Position numbers and translations under genes: made by a program. From Sisyra terminalis (lineage: Eukaryota; Arthropoda; Insecta; Neuroptera; Sisyridae), in assembly GCA_958496175.1 (NCBI GenBank), contig OY292274.1:36123482-36187481 (forward strand): a stretch of DNA of 64,000 nucleotides. The letters are read 5' to 3'. The notes beneath the pieces are model-generated. The model had not been told where the DNA came from. It searched no databases and worked only from the letters and a program-made list of their open reading frames with translations. Shown here piece by piece: positions 1-12,332 of this stretch; position 1 is the first letter of the stretch; each line of letters starts with the position of its first letter.

Positions 1-1184
1 AGAATTTTTACTATTGAAATCATGATAATCAAGTAATCTGTAGTTAGAGTATTTTTTTAAATTTCATGGTTTAATTCACGGAGTATAGTTAAATTAATAA
101 AACTAAACCAAAAAAAGAAAAAAGAAAGAAAAACACGTGAGGTCAACGGAGAATAATTAATGAATAAAATTTTTAATTTAACGTGAAAAAGAAAGAATTA
201 GAAAACATAGAAACGCTTAGTTCAAATATTTAGGAAACATCATCACTAAAGACAAAGTGAGCTTCAACTTAAGTGTTCAACTTAAAAATTACTTGGAAAA
301 ATGAGTTTGAAAAAAATTATGGCTCTAAATTATGTAATTTTTGTAATTTTTTTCTAAATTGAGTTACTGTGTCAGGTAAGTTCAATGACATAGCGTACGT
401 TTTCGCCGTCTGTGGTCGATCGAAAACTCGCCGCCCCTATTTTAATATTGGTTAAAAAAATTGGTAAAAAGTCGAAAACCTTTAAAGTCTTTAGTAATTC
501 AAAAATGTATTCTCCTTGTTTTTCATAAAGGAAAATCTTTTAAAATCAAATCCATTTAGATTCTTTAATTATTTAAAAATGTACTATCTGACTCCGTGTT
601 TTTCTTAAAGGAGTTTGTTCTTAAACCATCAATGTCTTATTTTCCTTATTTTCATATGCTACCCGGAACCATGATTTTATCGCACTACGCTACGGTACTG
701 AGGAAGCTAAAGCTTCGATGGTAAGATACGATTAAGCTTTAATAGAAAAAAAAAACTGTTATAATGTTTGAGAAGGGAGGATCGAAGAATTGAGATTTTA
801 ATTGAAAAATATAGTGTAGAAGGTATTCTAAAAATTATTATTTTCGATTTAGCAAAACTTGAATACAACATATTTCGAAATATTATAAACTGGCTAGGTT
901 ATTTGTTGTTACTGATAATCGATATACAGCCGGCTATTTAGAATGTCTCAAAAGTTGTAGATAGCCAAACCCCATACTTATAGGTGATACAATTTCTAAA
1001 CTAAAAGTTTTCTGTGATTTTTTCGCTAACGCACTCCTAAGATTAAGGAGAGTAACGGGAATAGAAAATGGTGGAAGTACGGACAAAAAGCAGACTCACC
1101 CTATCGCACCGAGGCACGGGATTTCTTTGAGAGGGAAATTTTCAAACAAATTAAATTTAGATTTTTCATCTTCAATGACAAACG
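1..1184. other. intergenic, nothing firm
   Basis: AT-rich. Two slightly GC-richer spots (390-440 and 1075-1125) and an open but ATG-less plus frame (about 940-1205, ending in the SINE) were seen; neither has convincing coding or repeat signals. Confidence 0.4.
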
Positions 1185-1345
1185 ATCCTAGCCAACTGAT
1201 GGACGAATGATTAAGGTGGCCGCTTCAAAAATGATAAGTAAAGGGTTTGAATCTCAAAACACACACATACTTTTAATATTGTTCAATTTTTTTAAATTTG
1301 TTATGAACCCTATAGTCGCTGAGACCATAGTGGTTACATAAATAC
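1185..1345 (+). mobile_element. tRNA-derived SINE, diverged copy
   Basis: A-box region GGACGAATGATTAAGGTGGC and B-box GGGTTTGAATC line up with the family at 47.65 kb. The downstream body (TATAGTCGCTGAGACC) also matches. Old copy. Confidence 0.45.
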
Positions 1346-1436
1346 TTTGTTCCAAAATTTTAAAAATTCTAGACTTTGTTCATTTGCAAATTTTTATTTT
1401 GGATCACACTTAAAAATTATTCAAAACTTAATCACT

Positions 1437-1530
1437 TATTTTCTTTTTCCTACGACAAAAAACACCAAAATATTCCGTAGTTATTTTTTCCAAATTCCAA
1501 AAGTGTAGTGCTAACTTGAAGGACTTGGAA
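1437..1530 (-). repeat. fragment of the 140-bp-repeat TIR family
   Basis: CACCAAAATATTCCGTAGTT followed by CCAAAAGTGTAGTGCTAACT matches the terminal 90 bases of the elements at 3.6 and 30.1 kb. Only this end is present. Confidence 0.55.
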
Positions 1531-1619
1531 TTTCTGCCTAATCTATATAATTTAAATCTGCAATATCTTTGACGTCTTAATATCTCATATTTTAAAGCTT
1601 CGTATATTATACCCACCAT

Positions 1620-3039
1620 TAAGTTTTCAAAATTGGTTAAAATGATTCATAATTTGTAAAAAAATAAAGGGAATTAAATACTAGTCTAATCAAATTAAGA
1701 TTTAATTCTAAAATACATAAAGATAACGAGTATATACATATATTTGCGAGTATAACGAGTATAACCACAATTTATAACTGTCAAATTAATCCTACTCTCT
1801 TAAAAGGTAGTAGTAGGAAGACTCGCTATAGGGGTAGATAGACTAACTCTTAATAGCTAATCTGAGGTACGAATGTAACAAAATTTAACTAAGGCCAATA
1901 GACCGTCTTAATGCTCTTTTTAATTATACATATCGCAACGTTACCATTACACATGGTAAAAAGCGGTGCTTACTTTTAAATAAATAATATATATAATAAA
2001 ATTTTTCGTATCCCGTTTTTTGTTGTAATACTTCTGAATTCTTTAAATGTTACCGGAAATTGTTATCGGATTCATTACTAAGTTTGATGCAATAGCATAG
2101 TATATTATAGCATTATTTTTGATTCAAAGCTTTTATGGAGGTCAGACAACATTCAAGAGAAATAAAAGTTATGTGGAATAGTTGAACGGTTATTGTTTTA
2201 AATATGCTAAACGTATGGTTAAATTTGTGAAATCTATAGTAAAGAAAAACTTTTTATTTTAATCTTAGATAATCATGATTCCTATGTATCAATCGAGGTA
2301 CTATTGAGGCTCCATGTATCAAAAATATTAAAAATTTATTTTGTTAAAAATAAATCCTCAAAATGAAAATTGTATTTTTTGTAAATTATTATAAAAAAGA
2401 ATAAAGTTTCAATGTTTAATTGTTTAATTGTTAAAATGTTATTGTTTTTTGCAACTTTTGTTTAAAATTTAACACTTATATTACTATTTAGGTCAACTTG
2501 CCTCTACTACGTAATCAACCTACTCCTTATAAGGGGTTGGTTTACTAATTTTTCATGTTCTGTAAAAACAAGTGTATTTGTATTACTATAGGAATTTCCG
2601 GTTTAAATGTTAACTTTAATAATAGCCTAATATATTTTTTTTAGTTTTAAGTACCTACTGTTTCTCATATAATTATAAAAATTAAAAAAAATGGGCTGAA
2701 ATTTGGTCATTAGCCCTGGTTAAAAAATTAAAAATAATTCTTATGAGAAGAAATAAAAAATTAAATTATCTTTATTTTAAATACTTTAAACAGGGACAAT
2801 AAAACTATCAAATAAACTATATCAGTACTGAGGTCAAACTACACAGTAGATATATATGTTATCAAAGACCACATGCTTTCATCTTCAAGTTTTATACGGT
2901 GGAATGATTGCAGTAATATATGCAATAGTATTTCATTAATTAAGCGATACTTCCGTAAGATAATAATATATGCTTTTCTTCTAGCATTTTTCCAGAGATT
3001 TTTCGAATATCGCACCCGTTTACTCGTAGTTTATATTGT
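1620..3039. other. intergenic, nothing recognised
   Basis: AT-rich DNA without open frames of coding character, splice-bounded segments or repeats shared with the rest of the window. Confidence 0.4.
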
Positions 3040-3677
3040 CCATCAACAAGTTAGCACTACACTTTTCTGGAATTCTGGAAAAAAAATATAAAAAATATTT
3101 TCCAGGAAAATCCTATGTAGTGCTAACTTTACGTTTAGAGATTTTCCATAAATATTATTATCATTTCCATTTTTTTTGGCACCATTAATTGGTATTTTTT
3201 TGTCGCTTGCATATTTTCTCGGAAAAAGTCATTCGAATTGGGTCATTTTTCATATATTGAATTTTCTATAACTTTTTTTAACTATTAATTGGTGTTTTTT
3301 TTACTCGAGAAATTTGAAAAAAAAATTTTCATACGCATATATAATATTCGTCGCTTGTTTTCATAAATTTTAAAGTTTCAATATTAGAGAAATATTCAAA
3401 TAGAGCTTTTCTTTAAACAGTGTTTTTCGCAAAAATATGTTGGCTGCGAAGTTCTTTCGTAACTCTCAAACGACAAAAATTACCAATTCATCGCGCAAAA
3501 AAAAATTAATATTTATAGAAAAGCTCAAAATGCCAAGTTAGCACTACACAGGAAGTTTTCCTGGAAAATATGCAAGCGACAATTTTTTTCCCCAACTCTA
3601 GAACAACAAAAAACCATCAAAATATTCCATAGCTATTTTTACTAAATTCCAAAAGTGTAGTGTTAACTCGATGGACG
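3040..3677 (+). mobile_element. TIR element of the same 140-bp-repeat family
   Basis: Left end AAGTTAGCACTACACTTTT near 3048, right end AAAAGTGTAGTGTTAACT near 3650-3672, an inverted match. Internal units are in plus orientation to about 3360 (ATTAATTGGTGTTTTT) and in reverse from about 3390 (AATAGAGCTTTTCTTTAAACA), so the element is nearly palindromic overall. A further inner pair of ends (3109-3140 and 3535-3555) repeats the GTAGTGCTAAC motif. Confidence 0.6.
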
Positions 3678-5733
3678 TAAATTTCGATACTTTTAAATAA
3701 AGTACTAATTCATTTGATTAAAACTAGTTGTTGATTTTTTCCTGAAATCTTATCCTTACGATATAAAGTTTTAATTCAAGTTTCAAATAAATTTAAATCG
3801 ATGAATTTTAATTGCTTCCAAAGAAGGTTAGATCTTTTCTAATAAACTTATGTATTTAATAATTTTATATAGATTTCATATAGAATTAAATTAAAATATA
3901 TGAAATAGAAATTATTTTTAAGGTCCTAATGTCAATTACTATAATAATTTTTGATGGTTGATTTCTAAGCAGTTGTCAGCAGTTGTGATAAACTAATCAC
4001 TAAACAAAAGTCATAACATTTTCTTTAAAAACTTGGGTGTTTTATTATGTAAAACCGCTTAAACAATCATTAAATTCTAATATTCGAACGAGAAATTCTG
4101 CTAATTATGGAAAACACAGTTACTTCACATCATCGTTAAGTTCTGTAAAGAATCGCTTGTGTTTTTTTTTATGTTGCAGTACCATTTTTCCTATCATTGA
4201 CTAAATTGTTTAATGTTGTAAAAGTACTGTCGCAAAATAAGGTAAGATGTATGTAGTACGTTTGTAATCTATTCTAGTATATCTTTTCATGTGCACTTAA
4301 CAGCGCCACTCAAGTTGTTGGGACTTAATGTATTTATACTTCAGTGAATACATTGCTGTAGTAGGATAAAGATAAAACATAAAGGGAAAATCATTTTGGT
4401 TTTTATTATTTTTAAATTTTCAGATTAGGTAATATTTTCCTGTTTTCGCCAAATTGATATCTCGATACAACAAAATGAACAAAGACATTGACAATAAAGT
4501 AGGTAATCATTTTAGTATAACATACTAAAGTATGCCAATAGTAGTATGCCAAATAGTATGCCAATATTTAATTTCTAAGCTTTTGAAATAAAATTTTGTG
4601 TAATATAATTACAAAAATTTAAAATAATATTTGAGAAGAACATTTCATATTTTTATTAAATAAATAACTGAGAGTAGCTAATTGAAAGGGTTGCGAAATG
4701 CCAAAAAAATTTCATTAATTCTAAATCATTTCCATGCTTAAGCTATATTAGGTTTCACTTTATAAATTACTAAACATTAGCTTGTTTCTGTTGGATGCAG
4801 GTTTGGATATCGGTGAAATTGAGTCTTTAGTTATAAGTTTAAAAGTTTAAGAATATTAATTTCTTTGGCAAAATTTTAACATTTGTGTGAAGTCAGTTTT
4901 TACTCTTAGCTCAAATAAAGAGGATATTGTTTAAAAATCAATGTTGAAAGAATGAAGCAATCAAGAGACAATGTCAAGATTTATTCCGTGCTTTGAAAAA
5001 AATTGTGGAGATCACCAAGCTCAAAAGTTACATTAACCAATTTGTCCTAAGAGCTGAGTTTGCGGAAATATTTTTTCTCAATTCTTTGTTTTTTTCTTGT
5101 ATGTTGCTATTAAATACATAAATGAATCGTTGACACCAAATCAAGGGCGGAAAATTAAATATAAGTTATAATAAAGAACTTTTAATGAAAACTGAATCTT
5201 GCAAATATGTGAACATCGCCAACTACAAAAAATTATTTTTACTGAAATCAATTTGTCATTGTTTGGTTTTTCGTATTTCTCTATAAAAATTAATAAATTT
5301 TTATGTTTCAAATCAGATTCTCTTAATTTTCCTTTGACTCAATGAAATCCTCTGACATTCCCTGCTTTAACTGATTTAATGTCTTGAGAACAATTGATCC
5401 AATTTACATTATTGGTTTTTACCTTTTTAAAGTGCACCCCCACGGGCGCCAAAGCTTATTTCCAGGAGGTGTTAATCATTATGAAAATTAAGAACTTCTC
5501 AGCTAAACGAAACATTTGGTTGCGCTAATAATTGCATTGATTTTAATTTTGAATGATTAACGTTTTATAATAACCTATTATATATACATGTCAAACAAAC
5601 AAACGAAATACTATAAAAGCTCTTTTCGATTAGAGTTAAACGCCATATTGTGTGCTTTGCACACTAAAACTTCCAGGCTATTTCAACACCCCAGTTCGTT
5701 CCTGGTTACCAAATAGATATGGAAGTCTCTTAC
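3678..5733. other. intergenic or intronic, nothing recognised
   Basis: AT-rich. A tandem GTATGCCAAATA-like triplication (about 4525-4565) and a GC-rich spot at 5432-5475 were noted. If the exon ending at 5734 is real, the left part of this stretch is its following intron. Confidence 0.35.
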
Positions 5734-5968
5734 CAAACAGAGAAGCGCCTACGAGGCAGAGGCGCTGCAGGAGAACGACGTTGTCTGCGAAGGCGTGACC
5801 CTAAATGTGGTTCGTATGCTCCTGGTGATTGTAAACAAGGGTCGCTCCTATTCAATTTCGACGACATCGGCCTTTCCACAACAACTTTACTTTTACCCGC
5901 CACTGAATGTAAATCTAATTCTGGCTTTTCAATAATGAACGATTCGAGATAGTTACGCCGGGCCTTGT
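5734..5968 (-). CDS. unidentified GC-rich coding exon (arginine/proline-rich)
   Basis: A 235-base open stretch on the minus strand, far richer in GC than its surroundings. A possible acceptor (ATACTAG) precedes it and a strong donor (TTTG|GTAAGA) ends it. It reads KARRNYLESFIIEKPELDLH, then a segment with VVVERPMSSKLNRSDPCLQ, and finishes with an Arg/Pro/Ala-rich stretch ending RRRFSVW. The basic RRRFSVW end looks like a cytoplasmic, perhaps phosphorylated, tail of a membrane protein, but I do not recognise the family. It is on the same strand as the NIT cyclase and downstream of it, so it could be a later exon of that gene; nothing else ties them together. The plus strand is also partly open here (5719-5952), but has no matching splice sites. 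Confidence 0.5.
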
Positions 5969-6269
5969 CTAGTATATTATACAGAGCCGAATTTACAGAT
6001 TAGATTGAGTAGTAGGCTGCTGTCTACTGACACTGGCCATTTAATTACTCAATAACATTCGAAAGCTATGAAATTTTACCACTGAATTTTAATTATGATT
6101 TTTGTTTTGAGAAAACCTAGCCTCCACCATCGACATAGCCTACAGGTTCCCATTATATCATATCCGGAACTGAGTATAATCATATCCATACATAATATAC
6201 ATACGCAAGCTTCATTTTTTTAATATTTGTTTCGGCGTAGTTTTATACTACTGTACTACTAATCGATAG

Positions 6270-6345
6270 CTACAGCGCCAAGACCAGGGAGTTTGCACTC
6301 AATGCAAAAACGTGGTCAAAAGGAAGGGCCATGGCCGGAGTTTCT
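6270..6345 (-). repeat. fragment of the GAAGTGCAAACTCCCTGG repeat family
   Basis: On the minus strand reads GACCACGTTTTTGCATTGAG followed by TGCAAACTCCCTGGTCTTGG, matching 11450-11490 and 19130-19175. Confidence 0.45.
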
Positions 6346-6845
6346 AGTATATTTTTAGTGACTATTTTTTCTAGAACGTAAGACAACGTATGATACGGTT
6401 TGGTACAAGGAAATAATTTTTGTATGCAATTCTGTAGTAATGGTTTGAGTCATTGCTAATTTTAAATAATGAAACTTGGATAACATGAATTAATATAATT
6501 TTATTTTAATTAAGTATCTGAAATAGGAAATTATGAACGAGATCAAAAAAAAATTGTAATAAAGTAATACATTTAATTTGAATAATCTAAAATCAGTACA
6601 ACATGTATAATTGTATCATAGTTTTAAAAATATAACAATATAAAATGATTATATATATACAAAATTAATAGAAATTAAACATTTAACATACGCAAATCAT
6701 AAAATATAACTTATTAAACTATATACAAAGTAAAAATTAAATAATAAATATTTCCTTAAACAATAGTTATAAATCTATACTTAGAATCTAACTATATATT
6801 AATAATATATATTAATAACTATATATTAACTATAACTATATATTA

Positions 6846-7886
6846 TACAATGCAGTTATATGACTCCACTTGGTACTTTTATCGTTTAAGCAAAAATCTC
6901 TCTCCAACATATTATTTCGAATACCTTTCAACAAATGAGGAGGATCGAAAATATGGAGAATCTCTTTCCCATTAATTAAGTACGATTCCCCAACCTCCTC
7001 ATTATTGGCTAATCTATTTTGATTTGAAAATGTAGTTAATGCTCGTATGACTGCCGAATTTTTTGTGCTTGGTCACATATTGTCGCTCGTACGTAAAAGC
7101 CTGCATTTTGCAAGGCAAGATTGACTTCTACAATGCATTGTTGTAAGATGTTCGCTCCGGTCACACTATCAATGAAATAAAATGCGACTGGTTACTTGTA
7201 ATTATGGAAAATGCCGCGTATCATAAAGCACAAAACATGATCAGCGTAGTTTTTAAATCTGCAGGAACCAATATCTTCAAAACCGAAGATATGATCCTCC
7301 TTACTATTGTAATGAACACCTACCCCTAAACTCATCTCATCAAACAGAAGCACACAATTTTTTATCTTCTCATCATTAGCATCATTTAAAATTAGAGTTA
7401 AATTTTGAAAAATAGCATGATTAATTCCAGGTTGAAGATCCACAATCGGCATCTGACGCTGAATGGTGGCTAATGAGGGCATTTCTATTTCATTCGATAA
7501 GAAATTGTATGCTTTACTGGGCATTATGCTGGCAAATCTCATGGATAGTTTTTTAAAATTATTCGAATACCGGCAACCCTTCCTCGACAATTGATTCTTT
7601 CTGTTCTTTTGAAATTTGTTCTTAACAACTTCCTTTAGCAAATCCGAGCAATGTGCCCTCCCAACGACAGTGTCAAAACTGTTTTCCCTCTCCTTATCTA
7701 ATTGCCGTTTCAATTTTCTAATTTTTCGACGTTATGCGTGTACAACTTCCTTCTGGTCTTCATCATTAATTATGGGTACTGTTTGAGACTGGGTGTCGCG
7801 GTCGGTTTGTAATTCTTGAAGATTTTGTATTTCATCGACCTCCTCAATTTCTGGTTGGGACGGTTGACTTATGTTGTAATTAAGAT
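6846..7886 (-). pseudogene. P-element-like (THAP-type) transposase, linker and catalytic exon (broken)
   Basis: After an acceptor (AAATTTCAG) comes an acidic linker, a basic heptad-like segment RRKIRKLKRQLD, then the RNase-H-like core with LLFDEMSLGVGVHYN and FGFEDIGS, a PVAFYFIDSVTGANIL block and FDPPHLLKGIRNNML. These are hallmark motifs of P-element/THAP9-type transposases. Damage: a stop at 7732-7734 in the linker, a stop at 7192-7194 just before PVAFYF, and a one-base loss near 7069-7072 after ICDQ that shifts the frame. Similarity stops near 6846 in AT-rich DNA, so the C-terminal part is missing. Such enzymes cut and paste DNA; this copy is dead. Confidence 0.8.
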
Positions 7887-10681
7887 CTGAAATTTCAAGC
7901 TAATGTTAGGTTTGAAATACTTTTATTTAACTAATAATAAACATCCACTTTCTTGACATAATCTTAATAAAATATTATAATATATTATGTTAAACATAAT
8001 ATGAAAAACTATATTTAACTATATTTATTATGTTAAACTATAGTTTTTGAAAAACTGAAATTTTTTGTTGACTGCATTTTTTCCCTTAGAAGTTTAATTG
8101 TGCTTTAAACAGGATCTATACTCCAATTACATTTAAAAGTATGCAAAAATTTTCGGCATTAATTATTGCCAGTAAAGAACTGTTGAATTTCCTATTTCCC
8201 GGAACAAAAAAAAAAATTAATACAAAGAAACTTTTTCAAATAGAAATGTGTTAACTGGGATATAGTTAGAAGATTTAAAAGTTCTAACAATGGGATTAAA
8301 GTAAGACGAAAGACATTCCAGAACATTTTCCGGAAGCTTCTAATTTGGGATAGAAAAATATGGAAAATTATAAATCGTTCGATTATTCGAGTTCAATCTA
8401 TCGACTTCCACAAGGGGTTATCAGTTACCAGTTACGTTACAGTTTGAAATAAATTGCGGCAACCGTTAAAAGGAATTGTTATAAAATAATCAAATAAGTG
8501 GTGTGTAATACAATATATGGTGTTATTGTTATATGTATTGAAACACAAAACGAACCCGTCAAATTCATTAAATTTCAAGTAAAAAGGTAACAATATTTTA
8601 ATACAAATATTTATAATCATGAGATTTACAAGTTTCAGAATTATGCATAAAAGAGCCCCAATATAAAATAATTAAGTATCATTCAGTAAAATAGCGATAC
8701 ATTTAAATGTTAACTATTTAATATTTGTTTATAATATGTTATTATCTTTTAAATTTGCAATTTTCCTGAATATCCTTTTTTACTTAAAATATTTTGTTAC
8801 GTTTTTACGATAGGCTCGTTTAGGTTTGTTTCAAGACATAACACTATTTATTTTATTACAAACATTAATTTATTTTATAACATTTATTTTAACGGTTGTT
8901 GCGATTTATTTCGAACAATTACTTATTTTACTTTAATAATTAACTAAATAATAAACTTATTTTAACTAAACTGAAACTTTTTATTTACATTTTAACTATA
9001 GTAATAACGAATTTTTTTCCCCGATAACTTAATCAAAAAAATAAGACACACCCACCTTTGGCCCCATTGCCGTTAATATATTTTTTTATAAATTTTTTAT
9101 TTTACTATTTTTATAAATGAAACTTTTTTTAAATTTCTTCTGCACAAGTCCTAGAATCCCTTATGACTTTATATGACCCTTTGATCGTTTGACCTTTTGG
9201 TACCTTCGATCAAAAGTCTTTTGGCTCTAATTAATAAAGAAAAATATTATTTAAGAACAATATTAAATTTATATACAAACTCAATGGGGCCAAAGCTGGG
9301 CGTGTCTTATTTTTTTGATCAATTTACCGAGTAAAAATTCGGTAATTACCATAGTAATTCATATGAATTTTAAATAAATAAATATTTAAGCAAAATTATA
9401 TTTCTAATAAAATGTAATATAAAAGTTAAAACTTAGTTGTTAGTAAAATATGATATTTTGAATAATTGTTAATACATCATCTATTACTTTCAAATAATAA
9501 TATCCCTGTTAAAAAAACATTTTAAAGGTCTTTTGGCTCCAATATAATAAATAAAATATTATGTAAGAACAATATTAAATTTATATACAAACTCAATGGG
9601 GCCAAAGCTGGGCGTGTCTTATTTTTTTGATCAATTTACCGAGTAAAAATTCGGTAATTACCATAGTAATTCATATGAATTTTAAATAAATAAATATTTA
9701 AGCAAAATTATATTTCTAATAAAATGTAATATAAAAGTTAAAACTTAGTTGTTAGTAAAATATGATATTTTGAGTAATTGTTGATGCTTCATCTATTTCT
9801 TTCAAATAATAATATCCCTGTTAAAAAAGCATTTTAAAGGTCTTTTGGCTCCAATATAATAAAAAAAAATATTTAAGAACAATATTAAATTCATATACAA
9901 ACTCAATGGGGCCAAAGGTGGGAGTGTCTTATTTTTTTGATCAACTTGCCGAGTAAAAATTTGGTAATTACCATAGTATCTCGTATGAATTTTAAATAAA
10001 TAAATATTTAAGCAAAAATATATTTCTAATAAACTTTAATATAAAAGTTAAAACTTAGTTGTTAATAAAATATGATATTTTGAATAATTGTTGATGCATC
10101 AATCTATTTTTTTCATATAATAATATCCCTGTTAAAAAACATTTTAAATGTTCAAAATACCCATTAGAAGTTGGTTAAAATTATTAAACGCATTTTAAAT
10201 GTAATGCTTTCAAAATGCCTCTAAATACCATTTTTAACAGGGATAAGAATAAAATATTATGCTATCATTGCTATATTGAACCATTAAACGAAACTTAACT
10301 TGAGTTTCCCGGTTAACATTGTATTAAATTAAAAGAAGAATCGTAATTTTCATATGAAATAAAGTAATATTAATTTATAAAATAAATATAATCCATGTCG
10401 AATTATAATACCGATAGTTTAGTAACGGTGACATTCGGTTAGAAGTTTAAAACTTAAGTTAATATTTGCAACGATCTTGCGTAATTTTAATTTTTAGTTT
10501 AATATATTTCGTTGAGCACTTGTCGAGAATGTACTTTTCGTAATACCCTAATCATTTTTCTTGTATTAATCTTTTTTTTAATGTTCTTTAACACAATCAA
10601 AGGAAAATAAATTTTGCAGTCGTATTGTTGTAATAAACTTTAAGAGGATGTTTGAAATAAATTAAGATTTTTGTTACTTAC
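7887..10681 (-). other. intron of the P-element-like transposase relic
   Basis: About 2.8 kb between the THAP exon donor and the catalytic exon acceptor, much longer than expected for the intron of a compact transposon. It holds the 312-bp tandem repeat (9217-10147), an inverted fragment of that repeat (9019-9070) and otherwise AT-rich DNA without visible features. The extra length is best explained by later insertions. Confidence 0.45.
9217..10147. repeat. three tandem copies of a 312-bp unit
   Basis: The phrase TCTTTTGGCTC recurs at 9217, 9529 and 9841, an exact 312-base period, and each unit carries AATGGGGCCAAAG followed by TGTCTTATTTTTTTGATCAA. Units 1 and 2 are nearly identical; unit 3 is more diverged and ends near 10147. 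An inverted fragment of the same core lies just upstream at 9019-9070, which suggests the repeat was once part of an element with inverted ends. No coding sequence. Confidence 0.85.
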
Positions 10682-10930
10682 CGGGCAAATTAATAGTTGG
10701 AAAATTATTATATGCAAGCCTATTTCCGTAACTGTTTATAGGGCGAGCAAAGTGGTTGGAGCAAATTCGGAATTCATGATAGTTCATATAATCATATAAT
10801 TAATTTTTGAATTCCGAATGGCTCCAATCCACTTTTGCCGCGTATAAACATTATTCCCCAACTCTTGAGATGGCAGACGATGTAGATTCACTTTTGCACC
10901 ACATATGCCAATGCAGCATTTTCGTGGCAT
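10682..10930 (-). pseudogene. THAP-domain exon of a P-element-like transposase (broken)
   Basis: Starts at ATG 10930 with MPRKCCIGICG, continues VNLHRLPSQELGNN and TRQKWIGAIRNSK. These are the CCxxxC, LHRLP and RxxWixAIR signatures of a THAP zinc-finger DNA-binding domain at the N-terminus of P-type transposases. The end of the exon reads NNFPTINLP and meets a consensus donor (CCCG|GTAAGT). Its phase joins the catalytic exon at 7886. The middle of the domain, where the C-terminal Cys/His pair should be, is destroyed by an inverted duplication (10735-10853) and contains stops. Confidence 0.62.
10735..10853. repeat. inverted duplication (hairpin) inside the THAP exon
   Basis: Plus-strand arms of about 45-50 bases: 10735-10785 and 10806-10853. 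They share GGAGC, GAATTC, the CGGAATTC core and TATAAAC in opposite orientation, roughly 80 percent alike, with about 20 AT-rich bases between. One arm is part of the THAP coding sequence (QKWIGAIRNS), so the other arm is a flipped copy of it. Confidence 0.7.
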
Positions 10931-11195
10931 ATTCCACTATTTAACCAAATCTAATAATAAAAATAAAAATAAAACTTAAGGCAATGAAAACCAAAACATG
11001 TAAAAGCTGCAATACCTGGAAAATCAGTTCCTCCGTAAATGTTTGTTAATAATCGTTCTTTATACTGCGATTACTTTATGCTTGATTATTTTATGCTTAT
11101 GTCATTAAACTGATTTAATTGCTTTTTTTAAGTATTATAAACAGTTTAACAGTTGCTATGGTTTTAAAAATTAAAACCTTAATATTTTATTCTGC

Positions 11196-11543
11196 TAGGG
11201 GTCACTAAAACTCGATATTTTTCAAAAATAGTTCCTTTTTTTCCCATTAGAGGTGATGTCATATGTGTCATATTTATAAAACGATTGTGATTTCGAATAA
11301 CTATGAAGTTAAACACGAAGCAATGTTTGCCCTGTATTTCAGGTAGTCAACTACAGATAGGGGAATGTAAAATCCCCGTTAGAAATCATGCTTCTCTCTC
11401 TATGAGTTAAAAATTATATAGCTCTATGTAGCTCTTTGGCCCTGGTGCCTTGACCACGATTTCCTATGAAGTGCAAACGCCCTGGCCAAGACAGAAAAAA
11501 ACTAGTAAATGAGCTACGAGCTCAAAAAGTTTGGGAACCTCTG
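11196..11543. mobile_element. possible hAT-type MITE
   Basis: TAGGGGTCACTAAAACTCG at the left, AGTTTGGGAACCTCTG at the right, imperfect inverted ends. Its right half (GTTTCCTATGAAGTGCAAAC type sequence at 11460-11500) is shared with 19088-19180 and, inverted, with 6270-6345. No target duplication seen. Confidence 0.38.
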
Positions 11544-11794
11544 GGCTCGGTGTATGTCACATTATTTCAAGTTTCAATATTTATCTCTAATAACTTTCTT
11601 TTCTCTAACATTAAAATGATTTCAATACTTTCGGAAAAAAATCCAAAAATTGACAGATGTATTTAAACCATAACTTTTGGTAATTTACTAGTTACGGGAA
11701 TTTTTGGGCATGTTATGATAGAAGAAGTAGAATTTTCAAACATTTTGTCCAATTATAAGCACTATTAGTATATTTATCCTAACTAATACAAATT

Positions 11795-12332
11795 ATGGAT
11801 GTTGCGATCTACGGAGCTTCGACTCCGAATCCGAAAAGTCGGAATTTCCGATAAGATTTAAACTTCCAATTTCGACTTCGGCTCCAAAAATTTTGAATTT
11901 GGAGATAAACCTACCAATTGTTGTTAATAGAAAACAATTCCCTATTTTCAGAATCAGCTAGGTTGGTTTAATTTTTTTATTAAATCATTGTCACTTGATA
12001 TTTATATATTCTATCTATAGTGTATGTCTATCTAAATATATTAGTTTTTTATTTTTTCGTAAAAAAATAAAGGAAATAAGATTAAATGGAAAAAACAGGT
12101 AGAAAAAATAAATGCCAAAAAGGGTGCCTAAAAGAACAATACTTTACAACTATTGTGAAAAAAGGAATAATCATACTTCTTAATTATATTCATAAGGTTT
12201 TCTTAGACTTGCCCTTAACTTATGTATCTCCGGTTTCACCTCCGATTTCGACTCTGACTCCGAAATATCCAATTTAAAATCTCCGGTTCTGATTTTGAAT
12301 TCTCAAAACCCACTCCCGTAACGCCCTTAGTA
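11795..12332. mobile_element. possible hAT-type MITE with CTCCGA-rich ends
   Basis: The left end has GGATGTTGCGATCTACGGAG followed by repeats of CTCCGA/TCGACT. The right end carries the same motifs (CTCCGATTTCGACTCTGACT) and, read inversely, GGGCGTTACGGGAG. Length about 540 bases with an AT-rich centre. The layout matches the CCGAAA family although the sequence differs. No target duplication resolved. Confidence 0.45.

Noticed and set aside
940..1205. Open plus-strand frame without ATG (LRLRRVTGIENGG..)
   Set aside because: No splice sites, no start and it ends inside a SINE copy; left as chance.
9217..10147. CRISPR-like array
   Set aside because: The repeat unit is 312 bp, contiguous and without unique spacers, in eukaryotic DNA; it is a tandem repeat.
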